A DNA stretch of 36,392 nt from Bacteroidales bacterium (GCA_028700975.1 JAQVRQ010000014.1:1-36392), one strand, 5' to 3'; shown: positions 8,495-17,893, counted from the stretch's first letter. Translations and numbers: made by a program. The notes: generated by a model from the letters alone, not told the origin.

Positions 8495-9994
8495 GTGAAA
8501 AGATTCTTGTTACTACTTACCCTCTGCCTCTCCTTTACCGGTATAATGGCTCAGGATACAATTCAAACTGCAGAAACAGCAGAGATTATTCTAACAGACT
8601 CAACAATTTCCACAGCAACAACAATTACAGCAGAAGATGTACAGCCATCCGGCGTTGCTCCAAACCCCTACAAAGATATCATCGCAAAAAAGGAGTTTTC
8701 CTTCAATATAATTTCAATATTGAGGGGAATACTAGGAATGTCGGTTATCATCTTTATTGCTTGGCTCTTTTCAACAGATAGAAGAAGAGTTAACTGGAAA
8801 ACAGTAGGCATAGCTCTTTTATTTCAGCTTTTACTTGCAATTTCTGTAATAGCGTTTCCGGTTGTACAGGATGTATTTGAATTTATGGGAAAGCTGTTCG
8901 TCGCTGTTCTTAACTGGACTAAAGCGGGATCCGAATTCCTCTTTGGACCTCTTGTTGACACGTCAAATTTTGGGTTCATCTTCTCCCTTCAAATTCTTCC
9001 TACAATTATCTTCTTCTCTGCATTAACAAGCCTATTTTTCTATTTGGGCATTCTGCAAAAGATAGTATGGGTCCTAGCTTGGATGCTCTCCAAAGCTCTT
9101 AATCTTACTGGTGCTGAATCTCTCTCTACGGCGGGTAATATCTTTCTGGGACAAACCGAGGCTCCACTTATGGTTAAAGAGTATATTCCAAGAATGACCA
9201 AAAGTGAAATAATGCTCGTAATGACAGCTGGTATGTCAACTATGGCCGGAGGTGTTTTGGCTGCCTATATCAGTATGCTTGGAGGAGGAGATAGGCTAAT
9301 GGAGATAGAGTTCGCGAAACACCTGCTCTCTGCTTCTGTTATGGCTGCTCCCGGAGCTATTGCAATTGCTAAAATTTTAAAGCCTCAGACTGAAGAAATT
9401 GACAACTCTGTAGAGGTTCCTAAAGAGAAAATTGGGAAAAATGTACTAGATGCTATTTCTAACGGAACAACAGATGGTCTAAAACTTGCCGCTAATGTCG
9501 CTGCAATGCTATTGGTATTCTACGCTTTAATAGCTGGTTTTAACTATATATTCGAACATATTGGCTCCTGGACCTCTCTTAACCCAATAATTGCAAGTAT
9601 CACAGATGGAAAGTTTACCGCTCTTAATATGCAGTTCCTTCTATCCTATATATTCGCCCCTATTATCTGGCTTACTGGTGTACCGGGTGAGGACCTTGCA
9701 CTGGTGGGCAGACTGCTAGGAGAGAAACTAATTCTTACAGAATTTGTAGGATATCAAAGTCTTTCTGAAATGATTCAGTCAGGTGCTTTTGTTAATCCAA
9801 AATCAATAATTATGGCAACATATGTTTTGTGTGGCTTTGCAAACTTTGCATCTGTGGGTATTCAGATTGGGGGTGTGGGCGGAATAGCTCCTAACCAAAA
9901 AGCGACACTCTCGGCCTACGGTTTCAGGTCTCTGCTCGGGGCAACGCTGGTAGCGTTAATGTCCGCTGCTATGATTGGTATGCTGATTGCCTAA
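8495..9994 (+). CDS. concentrative nucleoside transporter (NupC/CNT family)
   Basis: CNT proteins import nucleosides across the inner membrane with sodium or protons. The 499-residue product has an N-terminal signal-like hydrophobic segment (FLLLLTLCLSFTGIMAQ), a polar Thr-rich stretch of about 50 residues, then many membrane helices. Family motifs are ILRGILG, the GQTEAPL core near residue 225, and NFASVGIQIGG near the C-terminus. The start is GTG at 8495; it places the signal peptide correctly and no better ATG precedes it. The extra N-terminal leader makes it longer than the roughly 400 residues of E. coli NupC. It is a single gene, convergent with cutC with a 12-base gap and no visible terminator. 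Confidence 0.92.
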   Translation: MKRFLLLLTLCLSFTGIMAQDTIQTAETAEIILTDSTISTATTITAEDVQPSGVAPNPYKDIIAKKEFSFNIISILRGILGMSVIIFIAWLFSTDRRRVNWKTVGIALLFQLLLAISVIAFPVVQDVFEFMGKLFVAVLNWTKAGSEFLFGPLVDTSNFGFIFSLQILPTIIFFSALTSLFFYLGILQKIVWVLAWMLSKALNLTGAESLSTAGNIFLGQTEAPLMVKEYIPRMTKSEIMLVMTAGMSTMAGGVLAAYISMLGGGDRLMEIEFAKHLLSASVMAAPGAIAIAKILKPQTEEIDNSVEVPKEKIGKNVLDAISNGTTDGLKLAANVAAMLLVFYALIAGFNYIFEHIGSWTSLNPIIASITDGKFTALNMQFLLSYIFAPIIWLTGVPGEDLALVGRLLGEKLILTEFVGYQSLSEMIQSGAFVNPKSIIMATYVLCGFANFASVGIQIGGVGGIAPNQKATLSAYGFRSLLGATLVALMSAAMIGMLIA

Positions 9995-10006
9995 ACTAAA
10001 ATATTA

Positions 10007-10741
10007 TCACTTCTTTAGAGTGGCGCAGATCTCCAATATCTGCGCTATCTCTTCTGCAGAGGATTCAATATGGCCCTTTATGGGCCTTATTTTTTCTCCA
10101 AAAAAATTCATTTTTGACTCGGTAAGTTTCTTTGCAGAAAAATGGAGCTCTTGAAACCCTGTAACATCAAAAATTTCTTCAATATTATCAGGAACAATTC
10201 CGCTACCAACCAGTATTGCTATTCTATCTGAAGCCTTCTCTATGATTTTCTTAAGTAAAAATCTACCTTCATAAGCTGTATCATAAAGCCCGGAGGTGAG
10301 AATCCTATTACAACCGCAATTAATAATATCTTCTAAGGATTGCTCCCAATCTCGGCACCTGTCAAAAGCTCTGTGAAATACCACTTCCATATCTCCGGCC
10401 AGATCTACAATCACCTTAAGCCTCTCTCTATCCACATTCCCATCTTTATCTAAAAAACCCACGACAACACCATCTGCACCCTGCTCTCTGCAATAGAGCA
10501 CATCACTCTTTATAAGGTCGAACTCATTCTCATTGTATAAAAAATCTCCACCTCTTGGCCTTATTAGGACCATTACTCCCAATTTGAGATTATCTGAGCA
10601 CCACTTAATCATTGCGGGGGATGGTGTTAGTCCTCCCTCTGATAATCCCTGACAAAGTTCAATTCTATCTGCACCAGATTTCTCTGCTATAATTGCCGAA
10701 TTGATATTCTCGGCACATACCTCTGTTAATATCCTTCCCAT
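10007..10741 (-). CDS. cutC: CutC family protein
   Basis: CutC is a TIM-barrel protein historically tied to copper homeostasis; its biochemical role is unsettled. The 244-residue sequence carries the hallmark TEVCAENINSA near the N-terminus, GADRIELCQ, GLTPSPAMI, IRPRGGDF, VFHRAFDRC, RILTSG and LVGSGI, all in family order. I chose the ATG at 10741, whose product begins MGRILTEVCAE. An upstream TTG at 10762 would add seven poorly conserved residues. It lies downstream of rplQ but is separated from it by a terminator, so it probably has its own promoter in that gap; no clear one was found. Confidence 0.93.
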   Translation of the reverse strand: MGRILTEVCAENINSAIIAEKSGADRIELCQGLSEGGLTPSPAMIKWCSDNLKLGVMVLIRPRGGDFLYNENEFDLIKSDVLYCREQGADGVVVGFLDKDGNVDRERLKVIVDLAGDMEVVFHRAFDRCRDWEQSLEDIINCGCNRILTSGLYDTAYEGRFLLKKIIEKASDRIAILVGSGIVPDNIEEIFDVTGFQELHFSAKKLTESKMNFFGEKIRPIKGHIESSAEEIAQILEICATLKK

Positions 10742-10784
10742 TTGATAGTAATATTTATACAAAAATAGATCAAATATTAAAAAG

Positions 10785-10819
10785 AAAAACCGGCTTACCT
10801 AAATGGTAGCCGGTTTTTT
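10785..10819 (-). terminator. terminator of the ribosomal protein operon
   Basis: A long stem (10785-10799 with 10805-10818, one bulged T) with core ACCGGCT/AGCCGGT has an A-run on the left and a T-run on the right. It can act in both directions but is placed to end the minus-strand operon after rplQ. Confidence 0.88.
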
Positions 10820-10837
10820 CAATATTCAGTAAGAAGA

Positions 10838-11371
10838 TTACTCCTCTTTCTTCTCTTCACTCTTCTTTGCTCTTGGCTTTGCCGGAGCTTTTGCTTTAGG
10901 TTCAGCAACCTGAGTCTCTTCAGACTTTACCTCCTGACCCTCAGTTTTTTTGGCACGACCCCTTCTGGTAGAAGGTTTCTTTGCTTCAGGTTTAGCTGAT
11001 GCAAGCATTGCTTCGTTAAAGTCAACAAGTTCAATCATCGCCATATCGGCTGCATCACCCAAACGAAAACCTGTCTTGAGGATTCTTGTGTATCCACCAG
11101 GACGATCTGCAATCTTGGGAGCAATAGTACGGAACAACTCAGCTACCGCCTCTTTCTGCTTAAGATAAGAGAAAACAATACGACGTGAATGTGTAGTGTC
11201 ATCTTTTGACTTAGTAAGAAGTGGTTCAATGTAAACTCTCAATGCTTTTGCTTTAGCAACTGTAGTCTCAATCCTCTTGTGCAAAATGAGAGATGATGCC
11301 ATATTAGCCAACATCGCCTTGCGGTGTCCACTCTTACGGCCCAGGTGATTAAATTTTTTATTGTGCCTCAT
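10838..11371 (-). CDS. rplQ: 50S ribosomal protein L17 with long C-terminal tail
   Basis: L17 lies near the peptide exit tunnel of the large subunit. The core ([20 protein letters not shown] to about residue 125) is clear and includes [14 protein letters not shown] and [14 protein letters not shown]. It is followed by about 50 residues of low-complexity Lys, Glu, Ala and Pro. L17 in other phyla usually stops near 120-130 residues, so the 177-residue length comes from this tail. The ATG overlaps the rpoA 3' end by 14 bases, and the gene is last in the operon. Confidence 0.96.
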   Translation of the reverse strand: MRHNKKFNHLGRKSGHRKAMLANMASSLILHKRIETTVAKAKALRVYIEPLLTKSKDDTTHSRRIVFSYLKQKEAVAELFRTIAPKIADRPGGYTRILKTGFRLGDAADMAMIELVDFNEAMLASAKPEAKKPSTRRGRAKKTEGQEVKSEETQVAEPKAKAPAKPRAKKSEEKKEE

Positions 11372-12371
11372 GTTTAATTACTTTCTTTTCAATGTTATAC
11401 TTTGATACATCCATGCCAAAGCTCAGCTTGAGTCTTTCAACAAGCATATCTATCTCTGTTAGTGATTTCTTTCCAAAATTTCTAAACTTCATTAGTTCAT
11501 TTCTCTGTAAAGAAACCAAATCTGCAAAGGTCTCTATGTCTGCTGCCTTTAGGCAGTTGAGAGCTCTAACAGAGAGCTCCATGTCAGAAAGCTTGGTGAG
11601 AAGCAGATGGCGCATTCTAAGAGATTCTTCATCCAACTCATTGCTTACCACTTCAATAGGTGCTTCAAGTGAAATCTTCTCATCTGAGAAGAGCATAAAA
11701 TGGTGGATTAGAATTTTAGCGGCCTCTTTAAGAGCATCCTTAGGATGGATCGATCCATCTGTAGTTATCTCAAAATTTAGCTTCTCATAGTCTGTCTTCT
11801 GCTCAACACGCCAGTTCTCAACGAAGTATTTAACATTTTTAATTGGAGTGAAAATGGCATCTATCGGAATCAGTCCAAAAGGTGCATCCTCTATACGGTT
11901 CTCTTCTGCCGGTACATATCCCCTTCCTTTGTTAATTCTAAGCTCAACTGTAAGTGTAACTGATGGCTCCATTGTGCAAATGTGCCATTCAGGGTTGAGC
12001 ACTTTGAATGATGAAAGTTGTTTGGAGATATCTTCTGCGGTAAACTCCTGCTTTCCGCTTACAGTAACAGTAACCACTTCAGAATCTTCACCCTCTACCA
12101 TTCTCTTGAACCTTACCTGCTTAAGATTGAGTATAATGTCAACAACTGTTTCAATAACACCCGGTATGGTTGCAAATTCATGATCAACACCCTGTATCTT
12201 AATTGAAGTGATGGCATATCCCTCAAGTGAAGAGAGCAGGATGCGGCGTAAAGCGTTACCAACTGTGATGCCGTAGCCCGGCTCAAGCGGACGGAACTCG
12301 AATTTCCCGAATGTATCGGTTGATTCAAGCATAATTACCTTATCCGGTTTTTGAAATGCTAATATTGCCAT
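11358..12371 (-). CDS. rpoA: DNA-directed RNA polymerase alpha subunit
   Basis: The 337-residue alpha subunit has the N-terminal assembly domain ([20 protein letters not shown] near residues 25-44) and LKQVRFKR. The C-terminal domain includes [20 protein letters not shown] and [13 protein letters not shown], the helix-hairpin-helix that contacts UP elements and activators. Placement between rpsD and rplQ is the usual order, so alpha is made together with ribosomal proteins. Nothing unusual is seen. Confidence 0.98.
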   Translation of the reverse strand: MAILAFQKPDKVIMLESTDTFGKFEFRPLEPGYGITVGNALRRILLSSLEGYAITSIKIQGVDHEFATIPGVIETVVDIILNLKQVRFKRMVEGEDSEVVTVTVSGKQEFTAEDISKQLSSFKVLNPEWHICTMEPSVTLTVELRINKGRGYVPAEENRIEDAPFGLIPIDAIFTPIKNVKYFVENWRVEQKTDYEKLNFEITTDGSIHPKDALKEAAKILIHHFMLFSDEKISLEAPIEVVSNELDEESLRMRHLLLTKLSDMELSVRALNCLKAADIETFADLVSLQRNELMKFRNFGKKSLTEIDMLVERLKLSFGMDVSKYNIEKKVIKHEAQ

Positions 12372-12379
12372 TTTATTTT

Positions 12380-12985
12380 TTATTTAGAGTATAACTCAAC
12401 AATTAACTGCTCGTTTATGTTCTCCGGAATCTCTGTTCTGTCCGGAAGGTTGAGAAGTTTTCCCGACAGTGATGCCGCATCCCACTCTATCCAAGCAAAT
12501 CTGCTTGTGCCACGAGAGATATTGTCTTGAATAACCTCTAAACTCTTTGACCTTTCACGCACTCCAATAATGTCGCCCGGCTTAATCAAAGATGAAGGAA
12601 TGTTGCAAATCTCACCGTTAAGAACGATGTGACAGTGAGTAACAAGTTGCCTTGCAGCTGCTCTTGAAGGAGCAATACCCATTCTGAACACAAGGTTATC
12701 TAGGCGAGTTTCAAGCAGAAAGAGCAAGTTTTCGCCCTTGCGGCCCTTCATTTTTGAAGCCTTCTCATAAAGGTTGCGGAATTGTTTCTCAAGAATTCCG
12801 TAAGTATATTTTACTTTTTGTTTCTCCTTTAGCTGGATGCCATATTCAGAAGTTTTTTTGCGCTTCTTTGACATACCATGCTGTCCCGGAGGGTAGCTCT
12901 TCTTTTCGTAACTTTTATCGGGGCCAAACACCGGCTCACCAAATTTGCGGGCAATTTTTGTAGAAGGCCCTGTATATCTTGCCAT
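12380..12985 (-). CDS. rpsD: 30S ribosomal protein S4
   Basis: S4 binds 16S rRNA early in 30S assembly and in some bacteria represses its own operon. The 201-residue protein has the N-terminal [16 protein letters not shown] and the KSYPPGQHG loop. The S4 RNA-binding domain contains [20 protein letters not shown] followed by [10 protein letters not shown]. The four-cysteine N-terminal zinc motif found in some S4 proteins is absent. The gap to rpoA is eight bases. Confidence 0.97.
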   Translation of the reverse strand: MARYTGPSTKIARKFGEPVFGPDKSYEKKSYPPGQHGMSKKRKKTSEYGIQLKEKQKVKYTYGILEKQFRNLYEKASKMKGRKGENLLFLLETRLDNLVFRMGIAPSRAAARQLVTHCHIVLNGEICNIPSSLIKPGDIIGVRERSKSLEVIQDNISRGTSRFAWIEWDAASLSGKLLNLPDRTEIPENINEQLIVELYSK

Positions 12986-13015
12986 ATTAACTTATTTAAA
13001 TCAATTTTTAATAGT

Positions 13016-13408
13016 TTATACTCTACGGCGGCCTTTCGGACGGCAACCATTGTGAGGAAGTGGAGTCACATCAATGATCTCTGTAACCTCAATGCCTGTT
13101 CCGTGAATTGTACGTATAGCCGACTCGCGGCCTGCGCCTGGTCCTTTTACATATGCCTTAACTTTACGCAATCCAAGGTCAAAAGCCACCTTTGCACAAT
13201 CTGCAGCGGCAGTTTGAGCAGCATAAGGAGTATTCTTCTTAGAACCTCTAAAGCCCATCTTACCGGCCGATGACCAGCTGATGACCTGACCCTCATTGTT
13301 TGTCAGGGTAACGATAACGTTGTTAAAAGTAGAAGAGATATGGGCTTGCCCGTATGCTTCAACCTTTACAACTCTCTTTTTATTTGTTGTTCCTGTCTTT
13401 TTTGCCAT
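13016..13408 (-). CDS. rpsK: 30S ribosomal protein S11
   Basis: S11 lies on the 30S platform next to the Shine-Dalgarno duplex site. The 130-residue product has [48 protein letters not shown] and the C-terminal [16 protein letters not shown], all canonical. It sits ten bases after rpsM and 30 bases before rpsD. Confidence 0.97.
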   Translation of the reverse strand: MAKKTGTTNKKRVVKVEAYGQAHISSTFNNVIVTLTNNEGQVISWSSAGKMGFRGSKKNTPYAAQTAAADCAKVAFDLGLRKVKAYVKGPGAGRESAIRTIHGTGIEVTEIIDVTPLPHNGCRPKGRRRV

Positions 13409-13418
13409 GATCTAGGTT

Positions 13419-13796
13419 CTATTTAGTTGCTTTCTTCTTGTTAGCTACTGTTTTCTTCTTACCCTTACGAGTACGGGCGTTATTTTTTGTAGACTGACCA
13501 CGAACAGGCAGTCCCAGACGATGTCTGATGCCTCTGTAGCAGCCAATATCCATCAATCGCTTGATGTTTAGTTGTACCGATGAACGAAGTTCACCTTCAA
13601 TTTTGAATTCCGATGCAATCATACCACGGATTGCAGCAATTTGGTCATCGTTCCAGTCTTTCACTTTAGTATTGTAATCAATACCAAGTTTGGTAAGGAT
13701 TGCTTGTGAAGAACTGCGACCAATTCCGAAAATATAGGTCAAACCTATCTCTCCGCGTTTGTTTTTTGGTAAATCAACTCCGGCTATACGTGCCAT
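13419..13796 (-). CDS. rpsM: 30S ribosomal protein S13
   Basis: S13 is in the 30S head and contacts the P-site tRNA and the B1 bridges. The 125-residue protein begins [18 protein letters not shown], has [14 protein letters not shown] and the [14 protein letters not shown] motif. The basic C-terminal tail ([15 protein letters not shown]) reaches toward tRNA. Length and order are normal. Confidence 0.97.
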   Translation of the reverse strand: MARIAGVDLPKNKRGEIGLTYIFGIGRSSSQAILTKLGIDYNTKVKDWNDDQIAAIRGMIASEFKIEGELRSSVQLNIKRLMDIGCYRGIRHRLGLPVRGQSTKNNARTRKGKKKTVANKKKATK

Positions 13797-13830
13797 ATGT
13801 ATCTATTCTCTTTATTGTTTACAATTTAAA

Positions 13831-13947
13831 TTAACCCTGGCGCATCTTGAATTTTGGATTCTTTTTGCAAATAACGTACAAGCGACCTTTGCGCTTTACT
13901 ATTTTGCAATCTTCGCTACGCTTCTTGATGGATGCTTTAACTTTCAT
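13831..13947 (-). CDS. rpmJ: 50S ribosomal protein L36 with half zinc site
   Basis: I translated this small gene directly: 38 residues beginning [15 protein letters not shown] and ending FKMRQG, an unmistakable L36. The protein normally holds one zinc through Cys11, Cys14, Cys27 and a His near residue 32. Here the positions read Ser11, Cys14, Cys27 and Phe33, so only two of four ligands remain and zinc binding is unlikely. It lies between infA (11 bases) and rpsM (34 bases), as expected. Confidence 0.95.
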   Translation of the reverse strand: MKVKASIKKRSEDCKIVKRKGRLYVICKKNPKFKMRQG

Positions 13948-13958
13948 ATCTGTAATTA

Positions 13959-14177
13959 TTATTTGTATCTGAAAGAAATTCTTCCTTTTGTCAAATCATA
14001 CGGGGACATTTCAACTCTCACTCTATCACCAGGCAATATTCGGATGTAGTGCATCCTCATTTTTCCGGAAATATGAGCGATTATAACGTGACCATTATCC
14101 AACTCTACGCGAAACATCGCGTTGGACAGGGCTTCAATTATTGTTCCCTCTTTTTCAATAGCTGATTGTTTAGCCAT
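13959..14177 (-). CDS. infA: translation initiation factor IF-1
   Basis: IF-1 is a 72-residue S1-fold protein that binds the 30S A site during initiation. Typical motifs are [47 protein letters not shown] and the [12 protein letters not shown] end. It lies between map and rpmJ, the usual position in this cluster. Confidence 0.98.
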   Translation of the reverse strand: MAKQSAIEKEGTIIEALSNAMFRVELDNGHVIIAHISGKMRMHYIRILPGDRVRVEMSPYDLTKGRISFRYK

Positions 14178-14202
14178 ATATTGTTTAAAATCTCCTTATA
14201 AT

Positions 14203-14973
14203 TTAACTTTTGTTGTTCTCTATATAATCAAATGTCGACAAGACATCGGGTTTCCCCTTTTGTACCACCACCATTAACTCATAGTGTGCAGAATTCTTCT
14301 TATCTGTGGTGCTGAGAGTCCAGCCGTCATCGTGAAGATAGACATTACGGATCCCTGCATTAACCATTGGTTCAATGCATATCACAAGACCTTCGGTAAG
14401 TTTTTTCCCGTCACCTCTTCTGCCATAGTTAGGTACCTCGGGTGATTCATGGAGCTTTTTACCAATCCCGTGACCCACCATCTCTCTTACAACAGAGAAG
14501 CCTGCCTTTTCCACATGCTCCTGGACTGCAAAAGAGATATCTCCTAACCTATTGCCGTGAATCGCTTTTTCAATACCCATATAGAGTGACTCTTTGGTTA
14601 CCTTCAACAATCTCTCTGTCTCGGAAGAGACATTTCCTACCGGAAAAGTATATGCTGAATCGCCATAATAGCCCTTCATATAGGTACCACAATCCACGGA
14701 GATAATATCCCCTTCGCGAAGTCTGTAATCAGAGGCAAATCCGTGGACAACCACATCATTAACAGATATGCAAAGAGTATAAGGAAAATCTCCGTAACCA
14801 AGGAACGCAGGCACAGCGCCATTGTCCCGGATAAATGTTTCTGCAATATTATTCAGTTCAAGCGTTGTAACACCTGGAACAATATGCTTTCCCACCTCCG
14901 CAAGAGTCTTTGATACAAGGAGAGCATTCTCTCTAAGTATCTCAATCTCTTCCCCGGTTTTAAGTCTTATCAT
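14203..14973 (-). CDS. map: methionine aminopeptidase type I
   Basis: Map removes the initiator Met from new proteins. The 256-residue pita-bread fold has the five metal ligands: two Asp in SVDCGTYMKGYYGDSAY, His in GHGIGKKLHESP, Glu in CIEPMV and Glu in AHYELMV. The substrate His is in VVHGF. It follows secY by 24 bases. Adenylate kinase, which sits between secY and map in many Firmicutes, is absent here. Confidence 0.97.
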   Translation of the reverse strand: MIRLKTGEEIEILRENALLVSKTLAEVGKHIVPGVTTLELNNIAETFIRDNGAVPAFLGYGDFPYTLCISVNDVVVHGFASDYRLREGDIISVDCGTYMKGYYGDSAYTFPVGNVSSETERLLKVTKESLYMGIEKAIHGNRLGDISFAVQEHVEKAGFSVVREMVGHGIGKKLHESPEVPNYGRRGDGKKLTEGLVICIEPMVNAGIRNVYLHDDGWTLSTTDKKNSAHYELMVVVQKGKPDVLSTFDYIENNKS

Positions 14974-14997
14974 TATTTGAAAGAACTTTATGAATCA

Positions 14998-16320
14998 TTA
15001 CATTCCGGAACGCCCCTTGAGACGACCTGTCTTCATAAGACCGTCATAGTGGCGCATCAGAAGATGACTCTCTATTTGCTGTAGTGTATCAAGTACAACA
15101 CCCACGAGGATTAGTAGCGAAGTTCCTCCATAAAACTGAGCAAACTGGCCGTCAACCCCAAGCATACTTGCAAACGCAGGAAGGATAGCGACAATCGCAA
15201 GGAAAATCGATCCGGGAAGCGTTATACGAGACATAACGGAATCAAGATATTCAGCTGTTTTTTTGCCGGGCTTGATGCCGGGAATAAAACCACCGTTTTT
15301 CTTCATATCCTCAGCCATCATTGTAGGGTTTACGGTTACTGCTGTATAGAAGTAAGTAAAAGCTACAACAAGGAGTCCAAATATAAAGTTATACCAGAAT
15401 CCCATAGGGTTTGTGAGTGTTGCGGCAATTCCGCGAGTTGCGTCAAAGCCGGCAAATATTAGCGGAAACATCATTAAAGCCTGCGCAAAGATAATTGGCA
15501 TAACGCCAGCCGCGTTTATCTTCAGCGGGATATATTGACGAACACCGCCATATTGTTTGTTACCAATAATTCTTTTGGCGTACTGAACAGGAATTTTTCT
15601 CGTACCCTGTACAAGTGCAATTGTTGCAACAAATACAAAGAACAAGATAATAGCCTCAACAATAAGCATAAGAACACCGCCTCCGGCGCTCTGGCTTATT
15701 CTTGCTCCTCCCTCTGCTACAAGGGAGAATGGCAATCTTGCAATAATTCCCACCATAATGATTAGAGAAATACCATTACCTAAGCCGCGATCGGTAATGC
15801 GTTCACCCAACCACATAATAAACATTGTACCACCAACAAGTACTACGGTTGCAAATACATTGAATGTAAATCCGCTAAAGAGGAATGCTGTTTCAGGAAG
15901 CTGAACGTGCAGGTTAGCCATATAAGCCGGTCCCTGAAGAGCAAGAATAACAATGGTAAGATATCTTGTCCATTGATTCATCTTTCTCCTTCCACTTTCT
16001 CCCTCTCTTTGCAGCCTCTGGAAATATGGGATCATAATTCCAAGAAGCTGAATCACGATTGATGCGGAAATATATGGCATTACTCCCAACGCAAAGATGG
16101 AAGCGTTACCAAATGCTCCGCCTGAGAACATATTGAGTAGACCTAGCAAACCTTCGGATGCCTGGTTTTGCAATTGATCCAGCTGAGTAGGGTCTATTCC
16201 AGGAAGTACTACGTAACTTCCGAGGCGATAAACCAACAACAGCAAAATAGTATAGACTATTCTCTTGCGAAGTTCCTCTATCTTGAAAATGTTCTTGATC
16301 GTTTCAATAAGTTTTTTCAT
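14998..16320 (-). CDS. secY: preprotein translocase subunit SecY
   Basis: SecY is the channel of the Sec translocon in the inner membrane. The 440-residue sequence has ten predicted membrane segments, starting after KRIVYTILLLLVYRLGSYV. Recognisable parts are the plug region after LPGIDPTQ, LGVMPYISASIVIQLL, GERITDRGLGNGISL and the cytoplasmic loop MAEDMKKNGGFIPGIKPG used in ribosome and SecA binding. It starts eight bases after rplO. Confidence 0.98.
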   Translation of the reverse strand: MKKLIETIKNIFKIEELRKRIVYTILLLLVYRLGSYVVLPGIDPTQLDQLQNQASEGLLGLLNMFSGGAFGNASIFALGVMPYISASIVIQLLGIMIPYFQRLQREGESGRRKMNQWTRYLTIVILALQGPAYMANLHVQLPETAFLFSGFTFNVFATVVLVGGTMFIMWLGERITDRGLGNGISLIIMVGIIARLPFSLVAEGGARISQSAGGGVLMLIVEAIILFFVFVATIALVQGTRKIPVQYAKRIIGNKQYGGVRQYIPLKINAAGVMPIIFAQALMMFPLIFAGFDATRGIAATLTNPMGFWYNFIFGLLVVAFTYFYTAVTVNPTMMAEDMKKNGGFIPGIKPGKKTAEYLDSVMSRITLPGSIFLAIVAILPAFASMLGVDGQFAQFYGGTSLLILVGVVLDTLQQIESHLLMRHYDGLMKTGRLKGRSGM

Positions 16321-16328
16321 GGGCTTCG

Positions 16329-16775
16329 TTAGATTTTTGTAGCCTTACCCTGCTGTGCCTCAATCTTTGCTATGGCCGATTTTGAAAATGCGTGTGCTGT
16401 AACATCGAGCTTTGCGGTTAGATTTCCGTTACCAAGAATTTTAACTTTATCGTTCTTGGAAATGAGTCCAAACTGTGAGAGTAGCTCAAGGTTGATTACC
16501 TCAACTCCTCTTTTTTCGCTTAACTCCTGAAGAGTAGAAAGGTTAATTGCCTTAAACTCAACTCTGTTGATGTTATTGAATCCAAATTTTGGAAGCCTTC
16601 TTTGGAGAGGCATCTGACCTCCCTCAAAACCCGGCTTACGAGAGTAACCGGAACGAGACTGAGCACCCTTGTGACCACGAGTAGATGTTCCACCGTGACC
16701 CGAACCTTCACCCCTGCCAATTCTTTTTTCTCTGCCTGTGGCTCCTGAAGCTGGTTTTAGATTATGTAATTTCAT
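16329..16775 (-). CDS. rplO: 50S ribosomal protein L15
   Basis: L15 is a late-assembly large-subunit protein. The 148-residue product starts MKLHNLKPASGATGREKRIG and has the Gly- and Arg-rich GRGEGSGHGGTSTRGHKGAQ segment that threads into rRNA, then GFEGGQMPLQRRLPK. I chose the ATG at 16775; a longer in-frame form up to 16817 would overlap rpmD and adds residues not found in L15. Confidence 0.97.
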   Translation of the reverse strand: MKLHNLKPASGATGREKRIGRGEGSGHGGTSTRGHKGAQSRSGYSRKPGFEGGQMPLQRRLPKFGFNNINRVEFKAINLSTLQELSEKRGVEVINLELLSQFGLISKNDKVKILGNGNLTAKLDVTAHAFSKSAIAKIEAQQGKATKI

Positions 16776-16791
16776 TGTCAATGCTCTCTTA

Positions 16792-16974
16792 TTAGTTAAT
16801 TTCTTCAACCTTAACAAGGTGTAAAACTTTGTCTATCATACCCTTGGTTACAGGATTACAGTCAACCTCCACAACTTGGTGGATTTTGCGTATTCCGAGA
16901 GAGGCCAGGGTTGCCTGTTGTCTTTCCGTAGCGCGAACACTACTTTTGACCTGAGTTATTTTAACTTTTGTCAT
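16792..16974 (-). CDS. rpmD: 50S ribosomal protein L30
   Basis: L30 is a small large-subunit protein. The 60-residue product MTKVKITQVKSSVRATERQQ continues with SLGIRKIHQVVEV, as in the family. Two ATGs lie in tandem (16977 and 16974). I prefer 16974 because it stands seven bases from an AGGAGG sequence; the other is only four bases from it. That strong Shine-Dalgarno sequence overlaps the rpsE stop codon and is rare in this window. Confidence 0.95.
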   Translation of the reverse strand: MTKVKITQVKSSVRATERQQATLASLGIRKIHQVVEVDCNPVTKGMIDKVLHLVKVEEIN

Positions 16975-16981
16975 CATCTTT

Positions 16982-16987
16982 CCTCCT
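16982..16987 (-). promoter_or_regulatory. strong Shine-Dalgarno site of rpmD
   Basis: On the minus strand this reads AGGAGG, seven bases before the second of two tandem ATGs and overlapping the TAG stop of rpsE. Most other genes here have A-rich, SD-free leaders, so it stands out and decides the rpmD start. Confidence 0.6.
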
Positions 16988-17504
16988 AGCCTTTAAATAC
17001 TTTATTCATTGGAATACCGCGCAAACCTGCTACAGTATATGCGTCTCTCATTTCAAGAAGAGCTGCAACAGTTGCCTTCACAAGGTTGTGAGGGTTTGAT
17101 GAGCCTTTTGATTTAGCAAGAACGTCGTGAATACCTACAGATTCAAACACTGCACGCATCGCACCACCCGCTTTTACTCCTGTACCTTCCGCTGCCGGTT
17201 TCATAAACACACGTGCTCCGCCAAATTTGGCCTCCTGCTCGTGAGGAATGGTCTTCTTGTTAAGAGGAATCTTAACCAGATTCTTTTTAGCATCCTCTAT
17301 ACCCTTAGAGATAGCTGTTGTAACCTCGTTTGCTTTACCGAGGCCATAACCTACCACACCTTTTTCATCACCAACCACAACAATGGCTGCGAAGCTGAAG
17401 TGGCGACCACCCTTGGTTACCTTAGTAACCCTCTTAACTGCCACCAATCTGTCCTTAAGTTCCAGATCGGTTGTTTTAACTTTCTTTACGTTTATATTTG
17501 TCAT
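16986..17504 (-). CDS. rpsE: 30S ribosomal protein S5
   Basis: S5 works in decoding accuracy and mRNA unwinding at the 30S entry site. The 172-residue protein has the N-terminal double-stranded RNA-binding fold with [20 protein letters not shown] and [13 protein letters not shown]. The C-terminal half contains [16 protein letters not shown] and [12 protein letters not shown]. It lies nine bases after rplR, and its stop lies inside the rpmD ribosome-binding site. Confidence 0.97.
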   Translation of the reverse strand: MTNINVKKVKTTDLELKDRLVAVKRVTKVTKGGRHFSFAAIVVVGDEKGVVGYGLGKANEVTTAISKGIEDAKKNLVKIPLNKKTIPHEQEAKFGGARVFMKPAAEGTGVKAGGAMRAVFESVGIHDVLAKSKGSSNPHNLVKATVAALLEMRDAYTVAGLRGIPMNKVFKG

Positions 17505-17513
17505 AGTCAGTTA

Positions 17514-17876
17514 CTAGAATTTAAGACCACCTTCGCGGGCGGCTTCTGCCAAACTTTTAACTCTTCCGTGATATAGGTAACCTCCGCGATCGAAAGAGAC
17601 CTCATTAATACCCTTTTCGATAGCACGCTGTGCGGCAAGTTTGCCTACAAGCTTAGCTACTTCTACTCCGGATTTACCTTTACACTCCTCAACGATAACT
17701 TTATCTAAAGAGCTTGCACTAGCAAGAGTTACTCCGTTGATATCGTCAATAAGCTGAACATATATCTGCTTGTTGCTTCTGAATACAGCCAGTCTTGGCC
17801 TTTCAGCCACACCACTTACAACCTTGCGTATGCGGTGCTGTATCCTTTTTCTTCTTTCAATTTTATTTAAAGCCAT
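17514..17876 (-). CDS. rplR: 50S ribosomal protein L18
   Basis: L18 binds 5S rRNA in the central protuberance. The 120-residue product shows [37 protein letters not shown] and the C-terminal [26 protein letters not shown] pattern (positions 95-120). An AGGAG sequence lies ten bases before the ATG, farther than optimal. It starts 17 bases after rplF. Confidence 0.97.
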   Translation of the reverse strand: MALNKIERRKRIQHRIRKVVSGVAERPRLAVFRSNKQIYVQLIDDINGVTLASASSLDKVIVEECKGKSGVEVAKLVGKLAAQRAIEKGINEVSFDRGGYLYHGRVKSLAEAAREGGLKF

Positions 17877-17893
17877 ATCTCTTCTTCTCCTTA

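Noticed and set aside
12878-13273. 131-codon plus-strand ORF across rpsD and rpsK
   Set aside because: Antisense to conserved ribosomal genes; no motif seen.
16776-16817. Longer L15 start
   Set aside because: Adds residues not found in L15 and overlaps rpmD; the ATG at 16775 fits the family exactly.
17127-17576. 149-codon plus-strand ORF across rpsE and rplR
   Set aside because: Antisense to two certain ribosomal genes; Cys- and Phe-rich product without any recognisable motif.
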